From Nocardioidaceae bacterium (lineage in GTDB: Bacteria; Actinomycetota; Actinomycetes; Propionibacteriales; Nocardioidaceae): a DNA stretch of 64,000 nucleotides. A model generated the notes under the pieces. The model was not told where the DNA came from. It saw only the letters and a program-made list of their open reading frames with translations, and searched no databases. A program made the translations under genes and the position numbers. This document shows, in pieces, positions 37,875-46,395 of this stretch. The stretch lies in contig JAGIBL010000002.1 in assembly GCA_017744365.1 (NCBI GenBank), positions 1,046,376 through 1,110,375 on the forward strand, given 5' to 3'. Every line of letters begins with the position of its first letter. The first letter of the stretch is position 1.

Positions 37875-38010
37875 GTCGTACGGCGCAGGAACCCGGTGCA
37901 GAGCCCACGTGCTCGAGTCCGGGGCGGTTCCGCCACTGTGAGCCCGCGAGGGCAAGCCAGACACTGACCGCGCGACGGCCATCCACGAACGAACGGCGAG
38001 AACCGTTCAG
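37875..38010 (+). promoter_or_regulatory. Cobalamin riboswitch upstream of cobN
   Basis: Plus-strand order GGCGCAGGAACCC, variable hairpin, GGCGGTTCCGCCACTGTGAG, GCAAGCCAGACACTG, then hairpin AACGGCGAGAACCGTT directly before AGGAGG. The 46-base core 37921-37966 is an exact copy of the cobH riboswitch core. Confidence 0.94.
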
Positions 38011-38019
38011 GAGGTCCCC

Positions 38020-41000
38020 GTGACTCGCATCGCGCTGCTGTCCACGTCCGACACCGACCTGCTCAGCGCCCGCGCCTCCGGCGCCGACTACCTGCTGGCG
38101 AATCCCGCCCGTACTGACGCGGATCTTCTGCCGCGCCTGCTGGAGAGCAGCGACCTGGTCGTCGTCCGGCTGCTCGGCACGCCGCGGTCCTGGCAGCACG
38201 GGTTCGACGTGCTCCTCGGCCTCGACAAGCCGGTCGTCGTGCTCGGCGGCGAGCAGACCCCCGACGCCGAGCTGATGGCCCTCTCCACCGTCCCGGTCGG
38301 GACCGCCGCGCAGGCACACGCCTACCTCGCGCAGGGTGGCCCCGCGAACCTGGCGAACCTGCACGGCTTCCTCGCCGACACCCTGCTCCTCACCGGCGAG
38401 GGCTTCGAGCCGCCGGTGGAGGTGCCCGCCTGGGGCTGGGCTCCCCGCACGGCGGTCCCCGGCGACCGCCTCCGCATCGGCGTCCTCTACTACCGCGCCC
38501 ACGAGGTCTCCGGGAACGCCGGCTTCGCGCACGCGCTGGCCGATGCCATCGACGCCGGGGGCGAGGCGGTCGGCCTGCCGGTCTACGCCAGCAGCCTGCG
38601 CACAGCCCCCGACGACCTGTACGACGCCCTCGGCACCCTGGACGCGCTGGTGGTGACGGTGCTCGCCGCCGGCGGGTCCGCCCCGGGCACGGTCAGCGCG
38701 GGTGGTGACGACGAGGCCTGGGACGTGGCCCGGATCGCGGCCCTCGACATCCCCGTGCTGCAAGGGCTCTCGCTGACCTGGAGCCGCGAGGAGTGGGAGG
38801 CCAGCGACGACGGCGTCACCCCGCTGGACTCGGCCACCCAGATCGCGATCCCCGAGTTCGACGGCCGGATCATCACCGCGCCGTTCTCGTTCAAGGAGAC
38901 CGACGAGGACGGCCTGCCCCGTTACGTCGCCGACCCCGAGCGGGCCGCCCGGGTGGCCGGCATCGCGGTCAACCACGCGCGACTGCGCCGGATCCCGAAC
39001 GCCGAGAAGAAGGTCGCGGTGATGCTCTCGGCGTACCCGACCAAGCACAGCCGGGTCGGCAACGCGGTCGGCCTGGACACCCCGCTGTCGGCGATCCGGC
39101 TGCTGCGCCGGATGCGCGACGAGGGCTACGACCTGGGGCAGGCCTCGGAACCGAGCAGCGTCGCCGCGCTCCTCGACGAGGCCGACGAGACCGCGGCCGG
39201 CAACCGGCTCATCCACGCGCTCATCGAGGCCGGCGGCCAGGACGAGGAGTGGCTGACCAACGCCGACCTGACCGACGCGCACGTGCGGATCTCGCGTGAG
39301 GACTACGTCCGGTGGACCGCCGACCTGCCGGCGGACCTGCGCGCGGAGATCGAGCGGGCCTGGGGCCCGGCGCCCGGGAGGCTGTTCGTCAACGACGCGG
39401 ACGAGATCGTGCTGGCGACCCTCCAGGCCGGCAACGTCGTGATCCTGATCCAGCCGCCCCGCGGGTTCGGGGAGAACCCGGTCGCGATCTACCACGACCC
39501 CGAGCTCGCGCCCAGCCACCACTACCTGGCGGCGTACCGCTGGCTGCGGCACGGCTGGAAGGCCGACGCCGTCGTCCACCTCGGCAAGCACGGCTCGATG
39601 GAGTGGCTGCCCGGCAAGAACGCCGCGCTGAGCGCCTCCTGCGCCACCGACGCCGCCATCGCCGACCTGCCGCTGATCTACCCGTTCCTGGTCAACGACC
39701 CCGGCGAGGGCGCCCAGGCGAAGCGGCGGGCGCACGCGGTGCTCGTCGACCACCTGATCCCGCCGATGGCGCGCGCGGAGTCCTACGGCGACATCGCCCG
39801 GCTGGAGCAGCTCCTCGACGAGTACGGCAACGTGGCCGCGATGGACCCGGCGAAGCTGCCGGCGATCCGTGCGCAGATCTGGACGCTGATGCACGCCGCC
39901 CAGCTGCACCGCGACCTCGGCCTGGAGGAGCGCCCCGACGACGAGGAGTTCGACGACTTCCTGCTGCACGTCGACGGCTGGCTCTGCGAGGTCAAGGACG
40001 TGCAGATCCGCGACGGGCTGCACGTGCTCGGCCAGGCCCCCGACGGCGAGGCCCGGGTCAACCTGGTGCTGGCGATCCTGCGTGCGACCCAGATCTGGGG
40101 TGGCGAGCAGGGTGCCGTCCCCGGGCTGCGCGCGGCGCTCGGGCTCAAGGACGGCGAGGACACCGCTGCCGTCGACGCGATCGAGGCCCAGGCTCGCGCG
40201 CTCGTGCAGCAGCTCGAGGACGCCGGCTGGGACCCCGCTGCCGTCCAGCACGACGACCCCGCGGTCCGCAGCGTGCTCGCCTTCGCCGCTTCCGAGGTGG
40301 TCCCCCGGCTCGCCCGGACCACCGACGAGCTCGACGCGGTGCTGCACGCGCTCGCCGGCGGCTTCATCGCGGCCGGCCCCTCCGGCTCGCCGCTGCGCGG
40401 GCTGGTGAACGTGCTGCCGACCGGGCGCAACTTCTACACCGTCGACCCGAAGGCGGTGCCCTCCCGGCTGGCCTGGGAGACCGGGGTCCGGATGGCCGAC
40501 TCGCTGCTGGAGCGGCACCTGGCCGAGACCGGCACCTACCCCCCCTCGGTGGGGCTGAGCGCGTGGGGCACCAGTGCGATGCGGACCAGCGGCGACGACG
40601 TGGCCGAGGTGCTCGCCCTGCTCGGTGTGCGGCCGACCTGGGACGAGGCGTCGCGCCGGGTCACCGGGCTGGAGGTGATCTCGCCGGAGGAGCTGGGCCG
40701 CCCGCGCATCGACGTGACGGTGCGCATCTCCGGCTTCTTCCGCGACGCCTTCCCGCACGTGGTCGCGCTGCTCGACGACGCGGTCCGGACGGTCGCGGCG
40801 CTGGACGAGCCCGACGAGCAGAACTTCGTGCGTGCGCACGCACGGGCGGACCTGGCCGCGCACGGTGACGAGCGCCGGGCCACGACGCGGATCTTCGGCT
40901 CCCGCCCCGGCTCGTACGGCGCCGGCATCCTGCAGCTCATCGAGGCCGGCAACTGGCGCGACGACCACGACCTCGCCGAGGTCTACACCCAGTGGGGCGG

Positions 41001-41610
41001 GTACGCCTACGGCCGCGACCTCGACGGCGTCGCGGCAGCGGACGACCTGCGCGCCAACTACAGGCGCATCGCCGTCGCGGCCAAGAACATCGACACCCGC
41101 GAGCACGACATCGTCGACTCCGACGACTACTTCCAGTTCCACGGCGGCATGGTGGCCACCATCCGGGCGCTGACCGGGTCGGAGCCGAAGGCGTACGTCG
41201 GCGACTCCACCACCCCGGACGCGGTGCGCACCCGCTCGCTGGCCGAGGAGACCGCGCGGGTCTTCCGGGCCCGGGTGGTCAACCCGCGCTGGCTGGCCGC
41301 GATGCGCCGGCACGGCTACAAGGGCGCCTTCGAGCTGGCCGCCACCGTCGACTACCTGTACGGGTTCGACGCCACCGCCGGGGTGGTGCACGACGGCATG
41401 TACGACACGCTCGCGCGGGAGTACGTGCTCGACGAGACCAACCAGGAGTTCCTGCGCGAGGCGAACCCGTGGGCGCTGCGCGGGATCGTCGAGCGGTTGC
41501 ACGAGGCGGTCGACCGGGGGCTGTGGGCAGAGCCGGACCCGGAGCTGCTCGCCGAGCTGCGCGCTGTCTACCTGGAGACCGAGGGCGACCTCGAGGACCG
41601 CCATGGCTAG
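38020..41610 (+). CDS. cobN: Cobaltochelatase subunit CobN
   Basis: 1196 aa, full family length. Large subunit of the ATP-dependent aerobic cobaltochelatase, inserting Co2+ into hydrogenobyrinate a,c-diamide. Motifs: GVLYYRAHEVSGNAGFAHAL, the long central KHSRVGNAVGLDTP and HLGKHGSMEWLPGKNAALS, then TGRNFYTVDPKAVPS and the C-terminal NPRWLAAMRRHGYKGAFELAATVDYLYGFDAT. Start GTG 38020 has AGGAGG six bases upstream. Partner ATPase is probably the ChlI-ChlD fusion at 27291-29270. Overlaps cobF by eight bases. Confidence 0.97.
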   Translation: MTRIALLSTSDTDLLSARASGADYLLANPARTDADLLPRLLESSDLVVVRLLGTPRSWQHGFDVLLGLDKPVVVLGGEQTPDAELMALSTVPVGTAAQAHAYLAQGGPANLANLHGFLADTLLLTGEGFEPPVEVPAWGWAPRTAVPGDRLRIGVLYYRAHEVSGNAGFAHALADAIDAGGEAVGLPVYASSLRTAPDDLYDALGTLDALVVTVLAAGGSAPGTVSAGGDDEAWDVARIAALDIPVLQGLSLTWSREEWEASDDGVTPLDSATQIAIPEFDGRIITAPFSFKETDEDGLPRYVADPERAARVAGIAVNHARLRRIPNAEKKVAVMLSAYPTKHSRVGNAVGLDTPLSAIRLLRRMRDEGYDLGQASEPSSVAALLDEADETAAGNRLIHALIEAGGQDEEWLTNADLTDAHVRISREDYVRWTADLPADLRAEIERAWGPAPGRLFVNDADEIVLATLQAGNVVILIQPPRGFGENPVAIYHDPELAPSHHYLAAYRWLRHGWKADAVVHLGKHGSMEWLPGKNAALSASCATDAAIADLPLIYPFLVNDPGEGAQAKRRAHAVLVDHLIPPMARAESYGDIARLEQLLDEYGNVAAMDPAKLPAIRAQIWTLMHAAQLHRDLGLEERPDDEEFDDFLLHVDGWLCEVKDVQIRDGLHVLGQAPDGEARVNLVLAILRATQIWGGEQGAVPGLRAALGLKDGEDTAAVDAIEAQARALVQQLEDAGWDPAAVQHDDPAVRSVLAFAASEVVPRLARTTDELDAVLHALAGGFIAAGPSGSPLRGLVNVLPTGRNFYTVDPKAVPSRLAWETGVRMADSLLERHLAETGTYPPSVGLSAWGTSAMRTSGDDVAEVLALLGVRPTWDEASRRVTGLEVISPEELGRPRIDVTVRISGFFRDAFPHVVALLDDAVRTVAALDEPDEQNFVRAHARADLAAHGDERRATTRIFGSRPGSYGAGILQLIEAGNWRDDHDLAEVYTQWGGYAYGRDLDGVAAADDLRANYRRIAVAAKNIDTREHDIVDSDDYFQFHGGMVATIRALTGSEPKAYVGDSTTPDAVRTRSLAEETARVFRARVVNPRWLAAMRRHGYKGAFELAATVDYLYGFDATAGVVHDGMYDTLAREYVLDETNQEFLREANPWALRGIVERLHEAVDRGLWAEPDPELLAELRAVYLETEGDLEDRHG

Positions 41611-42352
41611 ACGGATCCGGGTCGTCGGGATCGGGTCGGGCGACCCCGCGCAGCTGACCCCAGCGGCGTCGGCGGCGCTGTCGTCGGTGGCCTTCGTGGT
41701 CGCGGCCGCGAAGAGCGAGGACGATCCCCTGCTCGACGTCCGCCGGGCCCTCTGCGCCGCCGCGGGCATCCCGCTGGTCGCCGTACGGGATCCCGAGCGC
41801 GACCGCGCTGACCCGAAGGACTACCCCGCCGCGGTGCGGAACTGGCACGACGCCCGCGTCGAGGCCTACGCCGCGGTGCTCGAGCAGAACCCAGGCGACG
41901 TCGGCTTCCTGGTCTGGGGCGATCCGTCGCTGTACGACTCGACGCTGCGGATCGTGGGGCGGCTGGCCGATCGGCTGGAGGCGTCGTACGACGTCGTGCC
42001 CGGCCTCTCCGCGCCCACCCTGCTCGCCGCCGCGCACCGGATCGTGCTGCACCCGGTCGGGAAGCCGGTCCTGGTCACCACCGGCCGCCGGCTCGCCGCC
42101 GAGGTCGCCGCGGGTCACGAGAACCTGGTCGTGATGCTCGACGGCGGGCTGACCTGCCTGGACCTGGAGTCGCCGCGGGCCTGGTGGATCTGGTGGGGCG
42201 CCAACCTCGGCACCGAGACGGAACGTCTCGTTTCGGGGCGGCTGGACGAGGTGGCCGGGGAGCTGCGCGAGCAGCGTGCGGCGGCGAAGGCGGACGCGGG
42301 CTGGGTGATGGACACCTACCTCCTGCGTGCCACCGCCCCGCAGGTACCGTGA
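41603..42352 (+). CDS. cobF: Precorrin-6A synthase (deacetylating) CobF
   Basis: 249 aa tetrapyrrole methylase that methylates C1 of precorrin-5 with loss of the C2 acetyl. Motifs: IRVVGIGSGDPAQLTPAASAAL, VGFLVWGDPSLYDSTLRIV, YDVVPGLSAPTLLAAAHRI, VVMLDGGL. ATG 41603 overlaps the cobN stop, so it is under the cobN riboswitch. CobF marks the aerobic (cobalt-late) route. Confidence 0.95.
   Translation: MARRIRVVGIGSGDPAQLTPAASAALSSVAFVVAAAKSEDDPLLDVRRALCAAAGIPLVAVRDPERDRADPKDYPAAVRNWHDARVEAYAAVLEQNPGDVGFLVWGDPSLYDSTLRIVGRLADRLEASYDVVPGLSAPTLLAAAHRIVLHPVGKPVLVTTGRRLAAEVAAGHENLVVMLDGGLTCLDLESPRAWWIWWGANLGTETERLVSGRLDEVAGELREQRAAAKADAGWVMDTYLLRATAPQVP
42345..42350 (+). promoter_or_regulatory. -10 element for leaderless DUF3817 transcript
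   Basis: TACCGT, at the 3' end of cobF, ends six bases before GTG 42357; no Shine-Dalgarno lies in the gap. Confidence 0.4.
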
Positions 42353-42356
42353 GCGC

Positions 42357-42695
42357 GTGGACAAGCTGCTCGGTCTCTACCGGATCCTGGCGCCCATCGT
42401 GGGCGTGCTGCTGACGTTCCTGTCGCTGGTGGTGCTGCCGATGAAGTACCTGCTCACCGACGGCTCCGACCTGCAGCGGCTCGGCGAGGACCTGTCGATC
42501 CTCTGGGTCGTCCACGGCTGGTTCTACATGGCCTACTTCGTGGTCGCGTTCCTGCTCGCCCGGCGCTCGCGCTGGTCGATCCAGTTCACCCTGCTGATGC
42601 TGGTCGCCGGCCTGGTGCCCGTGCTGATCTTCTGGGTCGAGCGGGTCGTGGTCAGGAAGGTGCGCGCCGAAGCCCCCGAGACCGCCGCGGTCTGA
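42357..42695 (+). CDS. DUF3817 membrane protein
   Basis: 112 aa from GTG 42357 with three membrane helices (LYRILAPIVGVLLTFLSLVVLP, ILWVVHGWFYMAYFVVAFLLA, FTLLMLVAGLVPVLIFWVERVV). The WVxHGW and IxFWVER segments match DUF3817 of actinobacterial integral membrane proteins. Function unknown. The stop overlaps the patatin gene start by one base. Confidence 0.88.
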   Translation: MDKLLGLYRILAPIVGVLLTFLSLVVLPMKYLLTDGSDLQRLGEDLSILWVVHGWFYMAYFVVAFLLARRSRWSIQFTLLMLVAGLVPVLIFWVERVVVRKVRAEAPETAAV

Positions 42696-43510
42696 TGACC
42701 ACGGCCTTCGTCCTCGGCGGCGGTGGCCTGCTCGGTGCCGTCGAGGTCGGCATGCTCCGGGCTCTCTTCGAGCACGACATCACTCCGGACCTGGTCCTCG
42801 GCACCTCGGTCGGCGCCCTCAACGGCCTGGTCGTCGCCAGCGACCCGACGCCCGGCTGCGTCGACCGGCTCGAGGACCTCTGGAACGGGGTCACCGCGAG
42901 CAACGAGGTGTACGCCGACCCGCCCTGGAAGCAGCTGCGCCGGGCCGTCCGCACGGGGACCCACCTGCACTCGGCGGCACCGCTGCGGCACCGGCTGGAG
43001 CGCGAGTTCGGTGACAGCGCCTTCGCCGACCTCAAGGTCCCGTTCCAGTGCTGCGCGGCCAGCATCGAGCGGGCCTCCGAGCACTGGTTCTCCGATGGGC
43101 CCGTGGTGCCCGCGGTCCTCGCCTCCGCCGCGGTGCCCGGCCTGCTCCCGCCCGCCGAGGTCGACGGCGAGCACTACCTGGACGGCGGCATCGTGAACTC
43201 GATCCCGGTCGGCCGGGCCGCCGAGCTCGGCGCCACCCGGATCTTCGTGCTCCAGGTCGGCCGGGTCGAACGCCCGCTGAGCCCGCCGCGCCGGCCCTGG
43301 GAGGTCGCCAAGGTCTCCTTCGAGATCGCCCGCCGGCACCGGTTCCACCGCGAGCGCGACGGCCTGCCCGCGGGGGTGGAGGCACACGTGCTGCCCTCCG
43401 CCGTCTCCGAGTCCGACGACACCCCGCGCGCCTACCGGGACACCTCGCTGGTGCCGCGCCGCATCGAAGACGCCTACCAGGCCAGTCGCGACTACCTGCA
43501 GGGCCTCTGA
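42695..43510 (+). CDS. Patatin-like phospholipase
   Basis: 271 aa. Oxyanion loop GGGGLLGAVEVGML at the N-terminus, nucleophile elbow GTSVGALNG (Ser about 37), and the aspartate in YLDGGIVNSIP complete a Ser-Asp dyad. Bacterial patatins hydrolyse acyl lipids. ATG 42695 overlaps the preceding stop, and its own TGA overlaps the PlsC-like start (TGATG), so the three genes form one coupled lipid module. Confidence 0.92.
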   Translation: MTTAFVLGGGGLLGAVEVGMLRALFEHDITPDLVLGTSVGALNGLVVASDPTPGCVDRLEDLWNGVTASNEVYADPPWKQLRRAVRTGTHLHSAAPLRHRLEREFGDSAFADLKVPFQCCAASIERASEHWFSDGPVVPAVLASAAVPGLLPPAEVDGEHYLDGGIVNSIPVGRAAELGATRIFVLQVGRVERPLSPPRRPWEVAKVSFEIARRHRFHRERDGLPAGVEAHVLPSAVSESDDTPRAYRDTSLVPRRIEDAYQASRDYLQGL

Positions 43511-44562
43511 TGCCTCCGGCCCTGGTCTGGGTGCTGCGGCGCCTGGTGCTCGCCCCGGCCGTCATCACCCTGACCGTCCTGCTCTGGACCACACTGCCGG
43601 TCACCGCGCTGGTCACCGGGGTCGCATCGGCCTTCGTCCCCGGCTGGCTGCGACCGGTCCGGCTGCTCTGGGTGGTCGTGCTGCAGCTGACCCTGGAGAG
43701 CGTCCTGCTGGTGCTCGCCCTGGTGCTGTGGATCGCGTCCGGGTTCGGGCTGTTCCTGCGCCGGCCGTTCTTCGAGCGCCTCCACTACGCCCTGGTGCGC
43801 TGGTACCTCGTCGTCTTCTTCCGCGAGGCCCGCCGGGTGCTGCGCCTCAAGATCGAGACCGTCGGGCCGGCACCGGACGCGTTCCCCGGTCACCCGCTGC
43901 TGGTCTTCTGCCGCCACGCCGGGATCGGGGACTCGTTCTCGATCATGTACGCGCTGATGCACTGGTACGGCCGGGAGCCTCGGATCGTGCTCAAGGAGAT
44001 GCTCGCCTGGGACCCGACCCTCGGCATCTACCTGAACCGGCTGCCGAGCAGCTTCGTCGGTCGCGGCAGAGCCGGCGGGAGCGGGGGCCGGAACCTCGAG
44101 GCGGAGATCGGCGCGCTCGCCCGTGGCCTCGACGACAACGACGCGTTCGTGATCTTCCCCGAGGGCGGGAACTTCACCGCGGGCCGGCGGACCCGGGCGA
44201 TCGACCGGCTGCGCAACCTCGGTCGCCAGGACATGGTCGACCGCGCCGAGGAGCTGACCAACGTGCTGCCGCCGCAGCCCGGTGGCGTGCTCGCCGCCCT
44301 CGACGCTGCCCCGGACGCCGACGTGCTCCTGGTCGCGCACACCGGGCTCGACCACTTCGGCACCCTGCGCGACGTCTGGCGCGAGCTGCCCATGGACAAG
44401 CGGCTGCTGATGGGCTGGTGGCGGATCCCGCGCGCGGACATCCCAGCCACCCGCGAGGAACGGATCGTCTGGCTCTACGAGTGGTGGGAGGTCATCGACA
44501 CCTGGGTCGACGAGCACCGCCCGGTGGATCTGCCGCGCACGGCGGTGTTCGCGAGGAGGTGA
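43510..44562 (+). CDS. PlsC-like 1-acyl-glycerol-3-phosphate acyltransferase
   Basis: 350 aa from ATG 43510. Two or three N-terminal membrane helices (1-85). The acyltransferase motif I reads FCRHAGIGDSFS (HX4D-like with His and Asp), motif III-like FVIFPEGGNFTAG. Larger than typical PlsC (about 240 aa) because of the membrane region and a C-terminal domain. It probably acylates a lipid substrate at the membrane; its exact acceptor is unknown. Coupled to the patatin gene. Confidence 0.85.
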   Translation: MPPALVWVLRRLVLAPAVITLTVLLWTTLPVTALVTGVASAFVPGWLRPVRLLWVVVLQLTLESVLLVLALVLWIASGFGLFLRRPFFERLHYALVRWYLVVFFREARRVLRLKIETVGPAPDAFPGHPLLVFCRHAGIGDSFSIMYALMHWYGREPRIVLKEMLAWDPTLGIYLNRLPSSFVGRGRAGGSGGRNLEAEIGALARGLDDNDAFVIFPEGGNFTAGRRTRAIDRLRNLGRQDMVDRAEELTNVLPPQPGGVLAALDAAPDADVLLVAHTGLDHFGTLRDVWRELPMDKRLLMGWWRIPRADIPATREERIVWLYEWWEVIDTWVDEHRPVDLPRTAVFARR

Positions 44563-44574
44563 CATCTGCGCGAG

Positions 44575-45308
44575 CTACCCACGGGCTGAGCGGGCGGGGC
44601 ATCGCCGTCGAGGACAGCACGGGGCTGGGCTGCCCTCGCACAGCGGCTTCGGAGCGGTGAGTCGCGGAGGAACACTGTTGGCGCGTGGCTCGCCGACCCG
44701 GCCGAGGCTCAGGGGCCGGGACACCCGGTCCCCGACCGCGCCGGCGAGCTCGGGGATCTTGAACCGCCCGACGTAGGAGCCGTGGCCGTCCGGGCGCATC
44801 GTGAGCGACGCGGTGGTGGCGGCGTGCTGCGCCTCGGCATCCGTCGCAAAGAGGCCGACACCAGTTCGGAAGGCAGTGCCTCGACGGCGTTCACGATCAC
44901 GGCAGTCTGCTCGATGTTGACCGAGCCCGCCGCCAGCGCGCCCGAGACAGCGGCGTGGGCGTCGTCATCCAGGCGTGAGGCCAGCGGCACCTGTCGATAC
45001 GCGGCCGGCTTCGTCGTACGGGTCTGGTTGGCCCACCACCCAGCAGTGTTCGCCGCACCCACGGGATCACCGACCTGGTGGCGGTCGGCCTCCCGCAGCA
45101 TCCGCAGCTGCACGGACGCGACCTGGTTCGCGGCCCGCGCCAGCCGCGGCAGCAGATCAGTCAGCTCCGAGGCCGTCAGCGTCCACGCCGGAGCATCCGA
45201 GACGCCGGTCAGCAGGCTCTCGAACTCGCCGACGAACGACACCAACGGGTGCCGCGCCGACTGCTCCGGGAGCGTGCCCCAGGTGTCAGTCGGGGACGAC
45301 CGGACCAC
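44575..45308 (-). pseudogene. DUF222 / 13E12-repeat family remnant, frameshifted and truncated
   Basis: From 45308 the frame gives LVSFVGEFESLLTGV ... QLRMLREADRHQVGDPVGAAN and QTAVIVNAVEALPSELVSAS, matching the N-terminal half of the family. Near 44840-44848 the coding frame shifts by one and continues as DAEAQHAATTASLTMRPDGHGSYVGRFKIPELAGA for about 35 more family-like residues before ending in unrelated sequence. The C-terminal HNH nuclease half is absent. These genes multiply by transposition-like events in actinobacteria; this copy is dead. Confidence 0.8.
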
Positions 45309-45747
45309 CCTCCGCCAGTGGGTCGGTGAGCGGGTCGCTGGACCGGTCGCGCGGCACCGCCGGGGTCACGTCGACCTCGTAGGTCGCCGGGCGCCTCTGC
45401 TTGGCGACGTACGCGGCGGCGCCGCCCAGCGCACCGAGGAGCAGGAGCCTGCGGAACCGCTTGCGCCGTCGGCCCTTCTTCTCGGTCTTCTCGTGCGCGG
45501 TCGTGCCCGGCACGGAGGCGGAGAGCTGGGACGCGCGCTCGCCGACCATCTCGCCGACCAGAGCGGCCTTCTCGCCCACCCGGGACGGGAGGTCGCTCTC
45601 CCGGGCCCGTTCGCGTGCCTGCTCGATCAGCTCCGGCGTGTGCTCGACGGCGGTACCGACCCGGTCGCCGGCTTCCCGGATCAGCGCACCGGCCTGCTCG
45701 GCCAGCGCGGTACCGCGGTGCGACTTGCTGTGCGTCATGAGGCCCAT
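45286..45747 (-). CDS. Hypothetical single-pass membrane protein
   Basis: 153 aa, from ATG 45747 (or ATG 45738). An N-terminal helical region with coiled-coil potential (ALIREAGDRVGTAVEHTPELIEQARERARES) is followed by a basic stretch (EKKGRRRKRFRR) and one membrane helix (LLLLGALGGAAAYVAKQ), then a short tail. Family not recognised, though it resembles small actinobacterial membrane proteins near ppiA. Overlaps the start of the DUF222 remnant by 23 bases. Confidence 0.65.
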   Translation of the reverse strand: MGLMTHSKSHRGTALAEQAGALIREAGDRVGTAVEHTPELIEQARERARESDLPSRVGEKAALVGEMVGERASQLSASVPGTTAHEKTEKKGRRRKRFRRLLLLGALGGAAAYVAKQRRPATYEVDVTPAVPRDRSSDPLTDPLAEGGPVVPD

Positions 45748-45882
45748 GTGTCCATCCCTTCGGAGTTCACTTCAGCCCATACCCGCTGCCCGCTCGGATC
45801 ATGCCGGGACACGGGCAGGCGGCCGTGCTGGCCCGCCGTGCGAGGATTTCCCCGGTTACGTCCACTCCGAGGAAGGCATCCC

Positions 45883-46395
45883 ATGTCGGACCTGAAGGCC
45901 ACGCTGCACACCAACCGTGGCGACATCGTGCTCAACCTGTTCCCGAACCACGCTCCCGCGACGGTGGAGAACTTCGTCGGCCTGGCCGAGGGCACCAAGG
46001 ACTACCAGGCCGACGGCGGCAAGACCGGCAAGTTCTACGACGGGCTCACCTTCCACCGGGTCATCGAGGGCTTCATGATCCAGGGCGGCTGCCCGCTCGG
46101 CACCGGTACCGGCGGCCCGGGCTACACCTTCAAGGACGAGTTCCACCCCGAGCTCGCGTTCACCAAGCCGTACCTGCTCGCGATGGCCAACGCCGGCCCG
46201 GGCACCAACGGCTCGCAGTTCTTCATCACGGTCGGCGCGACCACCTGGCTGAACAACCGGCACACCATCTTCGGTGAGGTCGCCGACCAGGAGAGCCGCG
46301 ACGTCGTCGACGCCATCGCCACCACCCAGACCGGCCCGGGCGACCGGCCCGTCGAGCCCGTGGTCATCGAGTCGGTCGAGATCACCCGGTCTTGA
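45883..46395 (+). CDS. Peptidyl-prolyl cis-trans isomerase, cyclophilin type
   Basis: 170 aa from ATG 45883 with GGAAGG upstream. Cyclophilin active-site motifs YDGLTFHRVIEGFMIQGGCP and GTNGSQFFITVG are complete, with no signal peptide, so it is cytosolic. Catalyses prolyl isomerisation in protein folding. The TGA overlaps the TTG start of the rhomboid gene (TTGA). Confidence 0.95.
   Translation: MSDLKATLHTNRGDIVLNLFPNHAPATVENFVGLAEGTKDYQADGGKTGKFYDGLTFHRVIEGFMIQGGCPLGTGTGGPGYTFKDEFHPELAFTKPYLLAMANAGPGTNGSQFFITVGATTWLNNRHTIFGEVADQESRDVVDAIATTQTGPGDRPVEPVVIESVEITRS

Noticed and set aside
37582..41769. Very long open frame on the minus strand opposite cobN (about 1395 codons).
   Set aside because: It is antisense to a clearly recognisable CobN, has no family-like motifs and a composition (Val/Gly/Arg-rich) typical of the mirror frame in high-GC DNA.
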